From Sphingobium fontiphilum (GTDB lineage Bacteria > Pseudomonadota > Alphaproteobacteria > Sphingomonadales > Sphingomonadaceae), in contig NZ_JACIEB010000006.1 in assembly GCF_014196635.1 (NCBI RefSeq), forward strand, positions 124,001 through 188,000: a DNA stretch of 64,000 bases. Reading direction: 5' to 3'. This document shows, one piece after another, positions 42,369-52,343 of the stretch. The position numbers were made by a program, and so were the translations under genes. Under the pieces are notes generated by a model. The model was given only the letters and a program-made list of their open reading frames with translations, had not been told where the DNA came from and did not search any database. Numbering within the stretch: the stretch's first letter is position 1; each line of letters begins with the position of its first letter.

Positions 42369-44120
42369 ATGTGGGGCAACGGGATGTCTGCTGGATTTGC
42401 GATGGGTGGCCAATTGGCGTTGGCGCTTGGAAAGAGCCGCCGCGCATTATGGACGGTCGGTCTGCTCAGCGCGCTGCTGAACATACTGATGCTCAGCGGC
42501 TCTTTCTACATGATGCTGGTTTATGATTCGGTGATACCCAGCAAGAGCGAACAGACATTGTTCGCGTTGTTCGCGATGATATCGGTGATCTATGTTTTTC
42601 AGGGCCTGTTCGACATGCTGCGGGGCCGGATGCTGGCGGACATCGGCGCGCGGATGGACCGGGACATCGGCACGCAGCTTCAGAAGGCGATGACCAACAT
42701 CACGCTGCGCCTGGGGCGCAAGCCCGAGGCGGGCGCCGACGCGATGCGCGATTTCGACCAGATCCGCAATTATGTGTCGGGCCCGGGCCCGGGCAACCTG
42801 ATGGACCTGCCCTGGATCATCCTCTATTTCGCCCTGCTCACCCTGCTGCACATCTGGCTTGGCGTCGCGACGCTGGTTGGCGCGATCATCCTGATCGGCC
42901 TGACGCTCTATGCCGACCGCAAGACGCGCGCACCGACCGAATCGCTCGCCCGTCACGCCAGCAAACGCGCCGCGATGTTGAGCGAGCAGCAGCGCCATGT
43001 CGAGATGATCCACGCCATGGGCATGGAAGGCCGACTGTGGCTGCGCTGGAACCACAATAACAACGCCTATCTTGCGGCGGCCGCGCGCCTGTCCCGCACG
43101 GCCGGACTGCTGGGCATGAGCAGCCGCGTGTTCCGCATGTTCCTGCAATCGGCGGTGCTGACGGTCGGCGCGCTGCTGGTGCTCGACAACAAGGCGACGG
43201 GCGGCATCATCTTCGCCAGTTCGATCATTTCGAGCCGCGCGCTGGCCCCGATCGACCAGTTGCTGGGCAACTGGCGCGGCCTCGCCACCGCGCGTTCGGC
43301 ATGGAACCGGCTGGAAAAGCTGTTCGCCGCTGCGCCGGCCGCCGCATTGACGACGACCGAGCTGCCCCCTCCGGCCGCCAGCCTGTCGGTGGAGAAGCTG
43401 GCGATCGTGCCGCCGGGCGCCCAGCGGCCGGTCATACAGAATATCCATTTCCGCCTCTCGGCAGGCGACGCCGCCATCGTCATGGGCCCCAGCGCGGCGG
43501 GCAAGTCGACGCTGGCGCGCGCGCTGGCCAATATCTGGCAACCGGCCCTGGGGTCGATCAGCCTGGACGGCGCGTCGCTGGCGCAGTGGGACAGCGACAG
43601 GCTGGGCGTCCACATCGGCTACCTGCCCCAATCGGTCGAACTGCTGACCGGCACGATCGCCGAAAATATAGCGCGCTTTGCCGAACCGCACGATTCCGCC
43701 GCAGTCATCGCGGCAGCCAAGGCGGCCGGGGTGCACGACATGATCGTCGCCATGCCGCAGGGCTATGACAGCTTCATCGGGGTGGAGGGCGCCAATCTTT
43801 CCGGCGGGCAGCGCCAGCGCATCGGCCTTGCCCGCGCGCTTTATGGCGACCCGTTCCTGGTCGTCCTCGACGAACCCAATTCCAATCTCGACGCACAGGG
43901 CGAAGCGGCGCTCGACCGCGCCATTCAGGGCGTGCGGGATCGCGGCGGCATCGCGCTGGTCGTGGCCCATCGCGCCGGCGCCGTGGCGCGGTGCAACTTT
44001 GCGCTGATGCTCAAGGACGGGGCGCAGGTCGCCTTTGGCCCGACCGAGGAAATATTCGCGCGCGCCCGCGCCGCCGCGCCGGGTCAGGCGCAGGTCGTGG
44101 CGACCGGCAACAGGAATTGA
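42369..44120 (+). CDS. type I secretion ABC transporter, permease/ATPase (PrtD-like)
   Basis: A 583-residue transporter fusing membrane and nucleotide-binding domains. Membrane segments are at about residues 25-65, 130-175 and 235-300. The ATPase domain has Walker A GPSAAGKST, the signature LSGGQRQRIGLARAL, and Walker B FLVVLDEPNSNLD. It exports a protein directly across both membranes with an HlyD adaptor (next gene) and an outer-membrane TolC-like channel, which is not in the window. The ATG at 42369 is the likely start; a second lies at 42384. Confidence 0.9.
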   Translation: MWGNGMSAGFAMGGQLALALGKSRRALWTVGLLSALLNILMLSGSFYMMLVYDSVIPSKSEQTLFALFAMISVIYVFQGLFDMLRGRMLADIGARMDRDIGTQLQKAMTNITLRLGRKPEAGADAMRDFDQIRNYVSGPGPGNLMDLPWIILYFALLTLLHIWLGVATLVGAIILIGLTLYADRKTRAPTESLARHASKRAAMLSEQQRHVEMIHAMGMEGRLWLRWNHNNNAYLAAAARLSRTAGLLGMSSRVFRMFLQSAVLTVGALLVLDNKATGGIIFASSIISSRALAPIDQLLGNWRGLATARSAWNRLEKLFAAAPAAALTTTELPPPAASLSVEKLAIVPPGAQRPVIQNIHFRLSAGDAAIVMGPSAAGKSTLARALANIWQPALGSISLDGASLAQWDSDRLGVHIGYLPQSVELLTGTIAENIARFAEPHDSAAVIAAAKAAGVHDMIVAMPQGYDSFIGVEGANLSGGQRQRIGLARALYGDPFLVVLDEPNSNLDAQGEAALDRAIQGVRDRGGIALVVAHRAGAVARCNFALMLKDGAQVAFGPTEEIFARARAAAPGQAQVVATGNRN

Positions 44121-44124
44121 GCAG

Positions 44125-45465
44125 ATGAACCAGATCACCCTTCAGAAGGATCTGACGCCTTCGGACGAGGATTTCGACTATGCGCCGGAACACTCCATTC
44201 GTGCGCACAGCCGTCAGGCGCTGATCGCTTCGGCGATCCTGGTCTTCGGCCTTGGTCTGGCCGCAGCGGTCATCCCGATCGGCGGGGCGGTGATCGGTTC
44301 AGGGCAGATCGGCGTCGAATCCCATGTGAAACGGGTGGCCCATCCACAGGGCGGCGTGATTTCCGCCATCTCGGTCAAGGATGGCGACGCGGTGCGCAAG
44401 GGGCAGGCGCTGATGCGCCTCGACACCGCGGTCAGCGGCACCAGCGCCGATTTCTCCACCCAGTCGCTGTTCCAGATGCTGGCGCAGCGCGCGGCGCTGG
44501 AGGCCGAGCGCGACGGGCTGAGCCGGGTCCGCTTCCCGCGCGAACTTACCGCCAGCGCCAATCCCGCCGCGCGCGAGGCGATCGCCATGGAACAGCGGGG
44601 CTTTGACCTGCGGATGGCGGAAGACAGAGGCATCCAGAACCAGCTGAGCGAGCGGGTCAACCAGTTGAACCAGCAGATCGCCGGCTATCGCGCCCAGATT
44701 GCGGCGCTGGAGGACCAGCAGAAGCTGATCGAACCCGAACTGGCCGGCGTGCGAAAATTGTGGGACCGGCAATTGGTGACCATCAACAAGCTCAACAGCC
44801 TGGAACGCACCCGTGTCGACATGCGCGGCAGCATCGCGGCGCTACAGGCGCAGATCGCCCAGGCGCAGGGCCGCATCGCTGAAACCCGCGAACAGGCCAT
44901 CTCCACCCGCCAGTCGCGTCGCGCCGAAGCCGCAACCCAACTGGCGCGCATCATGGAAACGCTCAACCAGCAACAGGTGCAGAAGGCCAGCAGCACCGAC
45001 CAGTTCGAACGCAGCATCATCCGCGCGCCCGCCGACGGCATCGTCGACAAACTCACCTACACAACCATCGGCGATGTGATCCGTCCCGCGGAAACCATCA
45101 TGTCGATCGTCCCCAGCAAGGATGAACTGGTGGTCGAAGCCTCCATCAGCCCGGCCGACGTCGATCAGGTCGCCGCCGGACAGCCGGCCCAGATGCGCTT
45201 CACCGCCTTCAACACCCAGACGACCCCCGAAGTCCATGGCAGGGTGATCTATGTCGCACCCGAACGCAGCGTCGACGAACATAGCGGCCTTAGCTTCTAC
45301 CGCATCCGCGTTCAGCTCAATGACAAGGAAGTCCAGGCCCTCAAACAGCCTCTGAAACCCGGAATGCCGGTCGAGGTCTATGTTTCGACGGGATCGCGGT
45401 CCATGCTCTCCTACGTCACGAAGCCCATGCGCGACCAGCTCGCCCGGGCTTTCAGGGATCAATAG
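44125..45465 (+). CDS. HlyD family type I secretion periplasmic adaptor
   Basis: A 446-residue adaptor bridging the ABC transporter and an outer-membrane channel. It has one N-terminal transmembrane segment (LIASAILVFGLGLAAAVIP), lipoyl-like motifs (VKRVAHPQGGVISAISVKDG), a long coiled-coil hairpin (about residues 120-290), and a C-terminal beta-barrel region (IRAPADGIVDKL and GMPVEVYVSTGSR). It starts 5 bases after the transporter gene, so the two are one operon. No secreted substrate gene is adjacent. Confidence 0.9.
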   Translation: MNQITLQKDLTPSDEDFDYAPEHSIRAHSRQALIASAILVFGLGLAAAVIPIGGAVIGSGQIGVESHVKRVAHPQGGVISAISVKDGDAVRKGQALMRLDTAVSGTSADFSTQSLFQMLAQRAALEAERDGLSRVRFPRELTASANPAAREAIAMEQRGFDLRMAEDRGIQNQLSERVNQLNQQIAGYRAQIAALEDQQKLIEPELAGVRKLWDRQLVTINKLNSLERTRVDMRGSIAALQAQIAQAQGRIAETREQAISTRQSRRAEAATQLARIMETLNQQQVQKASSTDQFERSIIRAPADGIVDKLTYTTIGDVIRPAETIMSIVPSKDELVVEASISPADVDQVAAGQPAQMRFTAFNTQTTPEVHGRVIYVAPERSVDEHSGLSFYRIRVQLNDKEVQALKQPLKPGMPVEVYVSTGSRSMLSYVTKPMRDQLARAFRDQ

Positions 45466-45486
45466 CGCGCGGCCCGATTGCGGGCG

Positions 45487-47838
45487 TCAATTGCCAGACC
45501 CGCCGCCGCTCAGCCGCAGTTGCGCCGCCAGTTCCGCTCCGACAGGCGCAGGCATGCCGAACAGATAGCCCTGCGCCTGCCGGCATCCTTCCTCCAGCAC
45601 CATTTGGCGCTGCTCGTCGGTTTCGACGCCCTCCGCGACGACAGGCATGTTCAGGCTCCTTCCCAGCCCGACAATCGCGCGAATGATGGAACGCGCCGCG
45701 CCGTCATCAGCCACTGACGACACGAAACTGCGGTCGATCTTGATCTTGTCAAAGGGAAAGGATCGCAAATTGCTGAGCGAGGAATAGCCGGTGCCGAAAT
45801 CGTCCATCACGATATTCACGCCCCGCGCTTTCAGATCATGCAAGATGGCGATGGTCGCGCTGCGGTTGCGCAACAGCACGCTTTCGGTCATTTCCAGCTC
45901 CAGCCTTTTGGGGTTGAGGCCGCTGTCCCGCAATGCCGCGTCGACGACCGACGCCAGATTGCCGACCCGGAACTGGACCGCCGACACATTGACCGCAATC
46001 GACAGATAGTCTGGCCAGCGAGCCGCGATGCTGCAGGCTTCGCGCAACACCCATTCGCCGATCGGCAGGATGACGCCGACATCCTCGGCAATAGGAATGA
46101 AGACTTCGGGGGGCACGTCGCCGCGATCGGGATGGGACCAGCGCAACAGCGCCTCATAGCCCACGACAGCCGAAAAGGCGGTGGAGACGAGCGGCTGGAA
46201 GGCGAGGTAGAACTCGCCCCGCGACAGGGCCTGACGCAGATCATACTCCAGCGCGCGACGCTCGCGCATCTGCTCGTCCATCTGCTGATCGAAGAAGCAG
46301 GCGATGCCGCGCCCCTCCTGCTTGGCGCGGTAGAGAGCGGTATCGGCATTGTGGCGCAGGCTCTCCGCGTCCTCCCCGTCGCGCGGGAAAACGGCCACGC
46401 CGATACTGACGCCGACCGCCATCGGATCGCGGGCGATGTCCATCTCCTGCGCAAAGGAGTCCAGGATCCGCGACGCAAGCGCCCTGACATCGTCATCGCC
46501 GCAGACATGGCGTTGCAGGATCACGAATTCATCGCCGCCGATCCGCGCCACGACATCGTCCGGCCCGACGGCGTTGCGCAGGATCGTCGCCACCCGCTTC
46601 AATATGTCGTCGCCCGCCGCATGACCGAAAATGTCGTTCACCGCCTTGAACCGGTCGAGGTCGAGCGCCAGCACGGCAAACATGCCGCCCGATCCCATGG
46701 CGCGCAGGCTTTCGCCCAGCATTTCGGCCATGTGCACCCGATTGGGCAGGTCGGTCAGCGCATCGTGGGAGGCCATATGGGCGATGGCGCGCTCGGCCCG
46801 CTTGCGTTCGGTGAGGTCGCGAACGGCCAGCACCTGACAGAGGCGACCACGATATTCGATCTGGTGGGAAGCGATTTCCAGAACCTGATCGGCTGTGGTC
46901 GGGCGCAAAGCCGACGCCTCCACCGTGCCGGGGCGCTCGCCTTCCAGAGGCTGATAATCATGCGCGACGAACCAGTCCCCCGGCCTAGCGCCCAGCAATG
47001 CGTCCGCTTCCATATCCAGCATCGCGCATAATTGGTCGTTCACTTCCACTATTCTGCCATCGCTGACGATCAATATGCCCTCCAGGGTCGCGCCGGTCAG
47101 CCCCTTGAGGTCGGTGAGCATCCGGTCGACAAAGGAACTGGTCAGGACCAGGCCCAGCAGGGCAAAGGTGGCGAAGGCGATGGTCGGGATCAGCCAGCCA
47201 TGCGGACTGAACACGCCATTGACATCGGCTCGCGGATCGACCTTGAGCGTAGTGGCGGACATGGCGGTGAAATGCAGGGCGACGATCGCCAATATGGTCA
47301 GCGCCGCCGGCACAGCTATGCGCCAATTGCCCTTGAGCCGAGTAAAACCGGCGAAAGCCGCCGCCAGAGCGATCGCGGCCACCACGAAAGAAATCAGGAT
47401 CGGCGGCCACGCATAGTGAATGGATACGGGCGCGATGATCGACATCATGCCGACAAAATGCATGATGGCGATGCCGCCCGCAGCGACCAGCGCGGCGCCG
47501 ATGCTCCGCCACAGCGATGGCGCAATCCCCAGCACATGAAGAGCCGCCCAGAAGGCGAGGATCGCGACGACGGCCGACGTCACCGTCAACGGCACATCAA
47601 ATTCAAGCGGCAACGCTCCACGATAGGCAAGCATCGCTACGAAATGCGTCGCCCATATGCCGACGCCTTGCGCAATGGCCGCGACCGCCAGCCAATGGCG
47701 TCGCCTGTTTTCAACGCAATCGCCGGCGCGCCGGAGCAGGATGAAAAGCGCCGTGCTGCCCAAGGCGCATATCAGAGCCGCGACAAGCACCAACCTGTAG
47801 TCGTGCTCATTGACCACGCACTCAATCACGTTGAACAT
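45487..47838 (-). CDS. MHYT-PAS-GGDEF-EAL c-di-GMP signalling protein
   Basis: A 783-residue membrane protein. The N-terminal MHYT domain has seven transmembrane segments and three MHYT-like motifs (HFVAMLA, MHFVGMMS, LHFTAMS), proposed in the family to bind copper or gas. A PAS-like segment (LEGILIVSDGRIVEVNDQL) is followed by a GGDEF domain with an intact motif (RIGGDEFV) and an EAL domain (YEALLRW, then DDFGTGYSSLSNL). It could both make and break c-di-GMP; net activity cannot be predicted. It converges on the HlyD gene (21-base gap). Confidence 0.92.
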   Translation of the reverse strand: MFNVIECVVNEHDYRLVLVAALICALGSTALFILLRRAGDCVENRRRHWLAVAAIAQGVGIWATHFVAMLAYRGALPLEFDVPLTVTSAVVAILAFWAALHVLGIAPSLWRSIGAALVAAGGIAIMHFVGMMSIIAPVSIHYAWPPILISFVVAAIALAAAFAGFTRLKGNWRIAVPAALTILAIVALHFTAMSATTLKVDPRADVNGVFSPHGWLIPTIAFATFALLGLVLTSSFVDRMLTDLKGLTGATLEGILIVSDGRIVEVNDQLCAMLDMEADALLGARPGDWFVAHDYQPLEGERPGTVEASALRPTTADQVLEIASHQIEYRGRLCQVLAVRDLTERKRAERAIAHMASHDALTDLPNRVHMAEMLGESLRAMGSGGMFAVLALDLDRFKAVNDIFGHAAGDDILKRVATILRNAVGPDDVVARIGGDEFVILQRHVCGDDDVRALASRILDSFAQEMDIARDPMAVGVSIGVAVFPRDGEDAESLRHNADTALYRAKQEGRGIACFFDQQMDEQMRERRALEYDLRQALSRGEFYLAFQPLVSTAFSAVVGYEALLRWSHPDRGDVPPEVFIPIAEDVGVILPIGEWVLREACSIAARWPDYLSIAVNVSAVQFRVGNLASVVDAALRDSGLNPKRLELEMTESVLLRNRSATIAILHDLKARGVNIVMDDFGTGYSSLSNLRSFPFDKIKIDRSFVSSVADDGAARSIIRAIVGLGRSLNMPVVAEGVETDEQRQMVLEEGCRQAQGYLFGMPAPVGAELAAQLRLSGGGSGN

Positions 47839-48170
47839 TCCGCCGTTCTCCCGCTTTGAGCAGGATCATCCCCTCCTTTTGTAAAAATCATTTATGCGCT
47901 ATTGATCAATATTATCCAAAATGGATGTTATTGCTGAGATGGCAGAAATATGATCTCGATTAATGTTTCCGGGAAATCGGCGAGATATTGAAAATCGAAC
48001 ATTCGGCTGCTGTCTGGCTGACATGGTTAAAATCGCTGGAATCAGAAGATTGTCGCCGCCGACAATTGTCAGGGGACACCAGACCTGGCCACACCCCGGG
48101 TTGCCGCTCTGATAGCAGTATGGCTTTTCCGGGGGCATTTCGTGGACCATGTCCAGCGCCGGCCTCAGCC
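47839..48170. other. gene-free stretch between the c-di-GMP gene and queA
   Basis: 332 bases without a credible gene. AT-rich sequence at 47880-47990 upstream of the minus-strand c-di-GMP gene is a plausible promoter region. No attachment site or repeat recognised. Confidence 0.4.
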
Positions 48171-49205
48171 CTACCCCTCCGGCAGCAGGAGGCTTGAGTC
48201 CCCATAAGAGTAGAAACGATAGCCTTCCCCGATGGCGTGCCTGTAAACGGCCTGCATCCGTTCCCGCCCCATCAGCGCCGAGACCAGCATGAACAGCGTC
48301 GATTTGGGCAGATGGAAATTGGTCATCAGGCCATCGATCGCACGAAAGCGATAGCCTGGCTGGATGAAGATGCGCGTTTCGTCGGCGAAGGGACGAATGA
48401 GCCCTTCGGCATCGGCGGCGCTTTCCAGCAGGCGCAGGCTGGTGGTGCCGACCGCGATCACGCGCCCGCCCTGCGCGCGCACCGCGTTTAGCCGATCGGC
48501 GACATCGGCTTCGATCCGCCCCCATTCGGCATGCATCCGATGATCGTCGGTATCCTCCGCCTTCACCGGCAGGAACGTGCCTGCCCCGACATGCAGGGTC
48601 AGCGTCTCGCGCGCTATGCCCGCCCGGTCCAGCGCCTCGATCAGCGCGGGGGTGAAATGCAGCGCCGCCGTGGGCGCGGCGACCGCGCCATCCTGCCGCG
48701 CGAACATGGTCTGGTAATCGCTTCGGTCCTGGTCGTCGGTCGGGCGCCTGCTGGCGATATAGGGCGGCAGCGGCATCCGCCCCGCCCGTTCCAGCAGGAT
48801 TTCGACCGGCTCGTCACCTTCGAACGACAGGGTGACGCCGCCATCCTCGTCACGCCCGCTGGCGATGGCGCTCACGCCCGCGCCAAAGTCGATCCGGTCG
48901 CCGGCCCTCACCCGCTTCGCATTGCGCAGGAAAGCCTGCCAGTCGCGCAGCCCCAGTCTTTTGTGCAGCGTCGCGCCGATGCGCGCTTCGCCGCGTTTAC
49001 CCTCAAGCTGGGCCGGGATGACGCGGGTGTCGTTGAAAACCAGGCAATCGCCCGCGCGCAACAGGTTGGGCAGGTCCGACACGTGATGATCGACCATCGC
49101 GCCATCGCCCGGAACGAGCAGCATCCGGGCAGAGTCGCGGGGCGACACCGGCCGCAGCGCGATATTTTCAGGCGGCAGGTCGAAATCGAACAGGTCTACG
49201 CGCAT
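48171..49205 (-). CDS. queA: S-adenosylmethionine:tRNA ribosyltransferase-isomerase QueA
   Basis: A 344-residue enzyme that converts preQ1 in tRNA to epoxyqueuosine using SAM. It begins [20 protein letters not shown] and contains [54 protein letters not shown] and the FIQPGYRF / [14 protein letters not shown] segments of the family. Full length. It is the last gene of the xseB-ispA-coaD-ppi-queA block. Confidence 0.95.
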   Translation of the reverse strand: MRVDLFDFDLPPENIALRPVSPRDSARMLLVPGDGAMVDHHVSDLPNLLRAGDCLVFNDTRVIPAQLEGKRGEARIGATLHKRLGLRDWQAFLRNAKRVRAGDRIDFGAGVSAIASGRDEDGGVTLSFEGDEPVEILLERAGRMPLPPYIASRRPTDDQDRSDYQTMFARQDGAVAAPTAALHFTPALIEALDRAGIARETLTLHVGAGTFLPVKAEDTDDHRMHAEWGRIEADVADRLNAVRAQGGRVIAVGTTSLRLLESAADAEGLIRPFADETRIFIQPGYRFRAIDGLMTNFHLPKSTLFMLVSALMGRERMQAVYRHAIGEGYRFYSYGDSSLLLPEG

Positions 49206-49229
49206 GGACGCTCGCCCGCGAAAGGCGGG

Positions 49230-49946
49230 TTATTCGCCGGGAACGGGCGCAGGCGCGGGTTCGGCGACCGGCGCGGCGACGGGTGCAGGCGCACCGCCAT
49301 CAGCTTCGATCGCAGCGCGCACGATGGTCGACGGTTCGGCCGGCGGCTCGCCCGGCGCGATCGCGTCAACATATTGCATACCCTCGATCACGCGGCCGAA
49401 GATGGTGTATTTCTTGTCGAGCTGCATCCGGGGCAGCAGGACGATGAAGAACTGGCTGTTGGCGCTGTCCTCGCTCTGCGCGCGGGCCATCGACACGGTG
49501 CCGCGCAGATGCGGCAGCAGGTTGAACTCCGCCTTCAGGTCGGGAAGTTGCGACCCGCCGGTGCCGTCGCCTTTGGGATCGCCGCCCTGCGCCATGAAGC
49601 CGGGGATCACGCGATGAAACTTCAGGCCATTATAAAAGCCCTGACGGGTCAGTTCCTTGATGCGTTCGACATGGTTCGGCGCGACATCGGGGCGCAACTG
49701 GATACGGACGCGACCGCCGGTCGACAGGTCAAGGGCCCAGACATTGGCGGGGTCGAGCGGAACGGTCGCAGGCGGCACCTTGGGCGCAGTTTCGGCGTTC
49801 AGCGCCTTGGCCGTCTCTTCGGCCTTGGCGGCGGTTTCCGCTTTTTTCAGGTCTTCACCCCTGCCGCCCTGGGCCATGGCCGGGCCGGATGCAGCGAACA
49901 AGGCGCAACCGATCGCAATTGCCTGGAACACTGACCTGAAACCCAT
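49230..49946 (-). CDS. peptidylprolyl isomerase, cyclophilin type, secreted
   Basis: A 238-residue cyclophilin-type PPIase with a signal peptide (AIAIGCALFAASGPAMA|Q), so periplasmic. Core motifs are FHRVIPGFMAQGGDPKGDGT, GTVSMARAQ and NSQFFIVLL. Ala-rich and Pro-rich tails flank the domain. The start at 49946 gives the signal peptide and has AAAGGCGA upstream; longer frames do not. It lies 24 bases before queA and is probably cotranscribed with it. Confidence 0.9.
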   Translation of the reverse strand: MGFRSVFQAIAIGCALFAASGPAMAQGGRGEDLKKAETAAKAEETAKALNAETAPKVPPATVPLDPANVWALDLSTGGRVRIQLRPDVAPNHVERIKELTRQGFYNGLKFHRVIPGFMAQGGDPKGDGTGGSQLPDLKAEFNLLPHLRGTVSMARAQSEDSANSQFFIVLLPRMQLDKKYTIFGRVIEGMQYVDAIAPGEPPAEPSTIVRAAIEADGGAPAPVAAPVAEPAPAPVPGE

Positions 49947-50044
49947 GAATCGTTCGCCTTTCATTGCCGGGCGGTTTCCGCACGGTTTGCCCTGATAGCG
50001 CCTGAATCGCGATTGGCAACTGAACCGCGCCTGACTGGCGGGTT

Positions 50045-50560
50045 TCAGCCGCCCTTGCGGCCGATCAATTCCACCCGGTCCGTCACCTGTCGGCATATGG
50101 TGGGGCTGACGAATTTATGGATCGGCCCGCCATAAAGCGCGATTTCCTTCACCAGCCGCGAAGCAATCGGCTGCAAAGACACATCGGCCATCAGAAACAC
50201 GGTCTCGACACGGCCGTTTATCTGCTGGTTCATGCCGGCCATCTGATATTCATATTCGAAATCGGCGACAGCGCGCAGGCCGCGCACGATGATGCTCGCG
50301 CCCTGCGCCTCGGCAAAATCCATTAGCAGCGAATTGAAGCCGACGACTTCTATGTCCGCGTCGATGCCCGCGCATTCGCGGCGCACCATGTCCAGCCGCT
50401 CCTCGTCGGTGAACATCGGCGACTTGCTGATATTGGTGGTGACGCCGATGACCAGCCGGTCGACCAGCTTCGCGCCGCGCCGGATGATGTCCATATGCCC
50501 CAATGTGATGGGGTCGAATGTGCCGGGATAAACGCCGATCCGCGCCTTCTCAGTCGCCAT
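50045..50560 (-). CDS. coaD: phosphopantetheine adenylyltransferase CoaD
   Basis: A 171-residue enzyme for the penultimate step of coenzyme A synthesis (4'-phosphopantetheine to dephospho-CoA). The nucleotidyltransferase GVYPGTFDPITLGHMDIIRR motif is complete, followed by IVRGLRAVADFEYEYQMAGM and the PIASRLVKEIA end motif. It is 3 bases downstream of ispA on the minus strand. Confidence 0.95.
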   Translation of the reverse strand: MATEKARIGVYPGTFDPITLGHMDIIRRGAKLVDRLVIGVTTNISKSPMFTDEERLDMVRRECAGIDADIEVVGFNSLLMDFAEAQGASIIVRGLRAVADFEYEYQMAGMNQQINGRVETVFLMADVSLQPIASRLVKEIALYGGPIHKFVSPTICRQVTDRVELIGRKGG

Positions 50561-50563
50561 GCC

Positions 50564-51457
50564 CTACCTGTCCCTCTCCACGATGTAATCCGCGATGGCG
50601 CGCAGCAGGTCCGCCTGTGCGCCAAAACCGTGCAGATGCGCCTTGGCCTGATCGACCAGCATATGCGCCTGTTCCCGCGCCCGCTCCACGCCCAACAGCG
50701 ATACGAAGGTTTCCTTGCCAGCCGCCGCGTCCTTGCCCAGCGCCTTGCCGGCGAGCGCCTCATCCCCTTCGACGTCGAGCAGATCGTCGACGATCTGGAA
50801 CGCCAGACCGATGTCGCGGGCATAGCCGCGCAGACCCGTGCGCCCCTCGTGCGGCACATGGCCCAATATCGCGCCCGCTTCCACGCAGAAGCCGATCAGC
50901 GCGCCGGTCTTGAGCTGTTGCAGGCGCGTGACCGTCGGCAGATCGAAACTGGCCTTTTCCGCCTCCAGGTCCATCATCTGCCCACCCGCCATGCCCGCCG
51001 GGCCGCTGGCGAGCGCCAGCGCCTTCACCAGTTCGCAGCGGACGAAGGGGTCGCCATGGGTGGCCTCATCGACCAGAATTTCGAAGGCCATGTCGTGCAG
51101 GCAATCGCCCGCCAGGATCGCCGTCGCCTCATCAAAGGCGCGGTGGACGGTCGGGCGGCCGCGGCGCATGTCGTCATTGTCCATCGCGGGCAGATCGTCA
51201 TGCACCAGCGAATAGACATGGATGCATTCGACGGCGACGCCAACGCGCAGGGCCGAATCCTGCGCCACGTTGAACAGGTCGCCGGTCGCGCTCACCAACA
51301 GGGGGCGCAACCGCTTGCCGCCGCCGATGGCCGCATGGCGCATCGCTTCATAAAGCGACCGGCGTGGGTCCTGCGGCACCGCAAACAACTGGTCAAACAG
51401 ATGATCGACCGCTTGCGCGGTCTGGCGCGCCCGATCGGCTAGAAGGCTGTCCTTCAT
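50564..51457 (-). CDS. ispA: polyprenyl synthetase, farnesyl diphosphate synthase (IspA)
   Basis: A 297-residue prenyltransferase that condenses isopentenyl diphosphate with allylic diphosphates. First Asp-rich motif HDDLPAMDNDD and second motif DDLLDVEGD (FQIVDDLLD), with GGGKRLRPLL and the KTGALI segment between. ATG 51457 gives the family start; the open frame extends upstream over xseB in another reading. It is downstream of xseB by 14 bases, a common arrangement. Confidence 0.92.
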   Translation of the reverse strand: MKDSLLADRARQTAQAVDHLFDQLFAVPQDPRRSLYEAMRHAAIGGGKRLRPLLVSATGDLFNVAQDSALRVGVAVECIHVYSLVHDDLPAMDNDDMRRGRPTVHRAFDEATAILAGDCLHDMAFEILVDEATHGDPFVRCELVKALALASGPAGMAGGQMMDLEAEKASFDLPTVTRLQQLKTGALIGFCVEAGAILGHVPHEGRTGLRGYARDIGLAFQIVDDLLDVEGDEALAGKALGKDAAAGKETFVSLLGVERAREQAHMLVDQAKAHLHGFGAQADLLRAIADYIVERDR

Positions 51458-51471
51458 GATTCCGGGGCTTT

Positions 51472-51732
51472 TCAGTCTGCGCCGAACGGCTGGGCGCCGG
51501 TGATTGCGCCGCTCGCATCCACCGTCAGCTTGCTGATCCGCGCTTCGGCATCCTGCAGGCGAGCGACGCACTGCTGCCGCAATTTTTCGCCCTGCGCATA
51601 AAGGGTGATCGATTCGTCCAGCGGCACGTCCCCGCTCTCCAGCCGCCGGACAATGCCCTCCAGCGCGCGCAACGCATCTTCGAAAGACAGGGCGCCGGTA
51701 TCGCCGACGGCGTTTTCAACTAACTCAGCCAT
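51472..51732 (-). CDS. xseB: exodeoxyribonuclease VII small subunit
   Basis: An 86-residue protein. LSFEDALRALEGIVRRLESG, then VPLDESITLYAQGEKLRQQC and RLQDAEARI are the signature of XseB, which partners XseA in single-strand exonuclease VII. It is first of the ispA-coaD-ppi-queA operon. Confidence 0.93.
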   Translation of the reverse strand: MAELVENAVGDTGALSFEDALRALEGIVRRLESGDVPLDESITLYAQGEKLRQQCVARLQDAEARISKLTVDASGAITGAQPFGAD

Positions 51733-51893
51733 GAGCCCAGCATTGGGCGCACAGGCTCATCGGGTCAAGCATGGACAAGGGGTCATTGCGGCTTTGCGCG
51801 CCAAATTCGTTAAGGCCCTGTGCAACATCGGTGCAACAAAGATGTAGTTTGGCGTTGACGCGCCATGCTGCAATTGCACATAGGAAGGCCGCT

Positions 51894-52277
51894 ATGAAAT
51901 ATTACCTCTCCCTGATCGCTGTCGCATCGCTGAGCCTTCTCTCTGCCTGCGGCTCCAATGACGAACCCGAAGTCGTGGGCGGCCCTGCCGACCCTATGGC
52001 CAAGGAACTGGCTAACGCCGCGCCGGTCGAACTGCCCCCGGCGGTGAAGGACAGCCGATCCTATCGCTGCAAGGACAACAGCCTTCTGTTCGTCGACTTC
52101 CTGGCCGACGACAAGACCGCCAACCTGCGCACGGAAAAGGGCGGCGCGCCAACCAAGCTGGTCGCCCCCGAAGCCGGCAAGCCCTTTGTCGCCGAAGGCG
52201 GCTATTCGGTCGAAGGCAGCGGCGCGGCCATCACCGCCACCCTGCCGGGCAAGGGCGCGCAGAGCTGCAAGGCCTGA
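51894..52277 (+). CDS. lipoprotein, MliC/PliC-type lysozyme inhibitor-like
   Basis: A 127-residue lipoprotein. Signal with lipobox SLLSACGS (Cys at residue 19). The mature part has YRCKDNSLLFVDFLADD and ends KGAQSCKA, with two Cys that could pair, resembling MliC-type lysozyme inhibitors of the outer membrane or periplasm. Resemblance is moderate. AGGAAGG lies upstream of ATG 51894. Confidence 0.6.
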   Translation: MKYYLSLIAVASLSLLSACGSNDEPEVVGGPADPMAKELANAAPVELPPAVKDSRSYRCKDNSLLFVDFLADDKTANLRTEKGGAPTKLVAPEAGKPFVAEGGYSVEGSGAAITATLPGKGAQSCKA

Positions 52278-52301
52278 TCGACTATCGCAGTTTCCCATGG
52301 C

Positions 52302-52340
52302 GGGGTCGGACTTGGCGGCATGTCCGGCCCCTCTTCTTTT
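52302..52340 (+). terminator. Rho-independent terminator after the lipoprotein gene
   Basis: Stem GGGGTCGGAC (52302-52311) with GTCCGGCCCC (52322-52331, one wobble pair) and a 10-base loop, followed by TCTTCTTTT. It lies between convergent lipoprotein and DUF805 genes. Confidence 0.75.
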
Positions 52341-52343
52341 CAC

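Noticed and set aside
42447..44138. 563-codon minus-strand frame opposite the ABC transporter
   Set aside because: The plus-strand gene has intact Walker and signature motifs; the opposite frame is Arg/Gly-rich and meaningless.
47899..48525. 208-codon minus-strand frame overlapping the 3' end of queA
   Set aside because: It overlaps queA in another frame, has no family features and an unlikely amino-acid composition.
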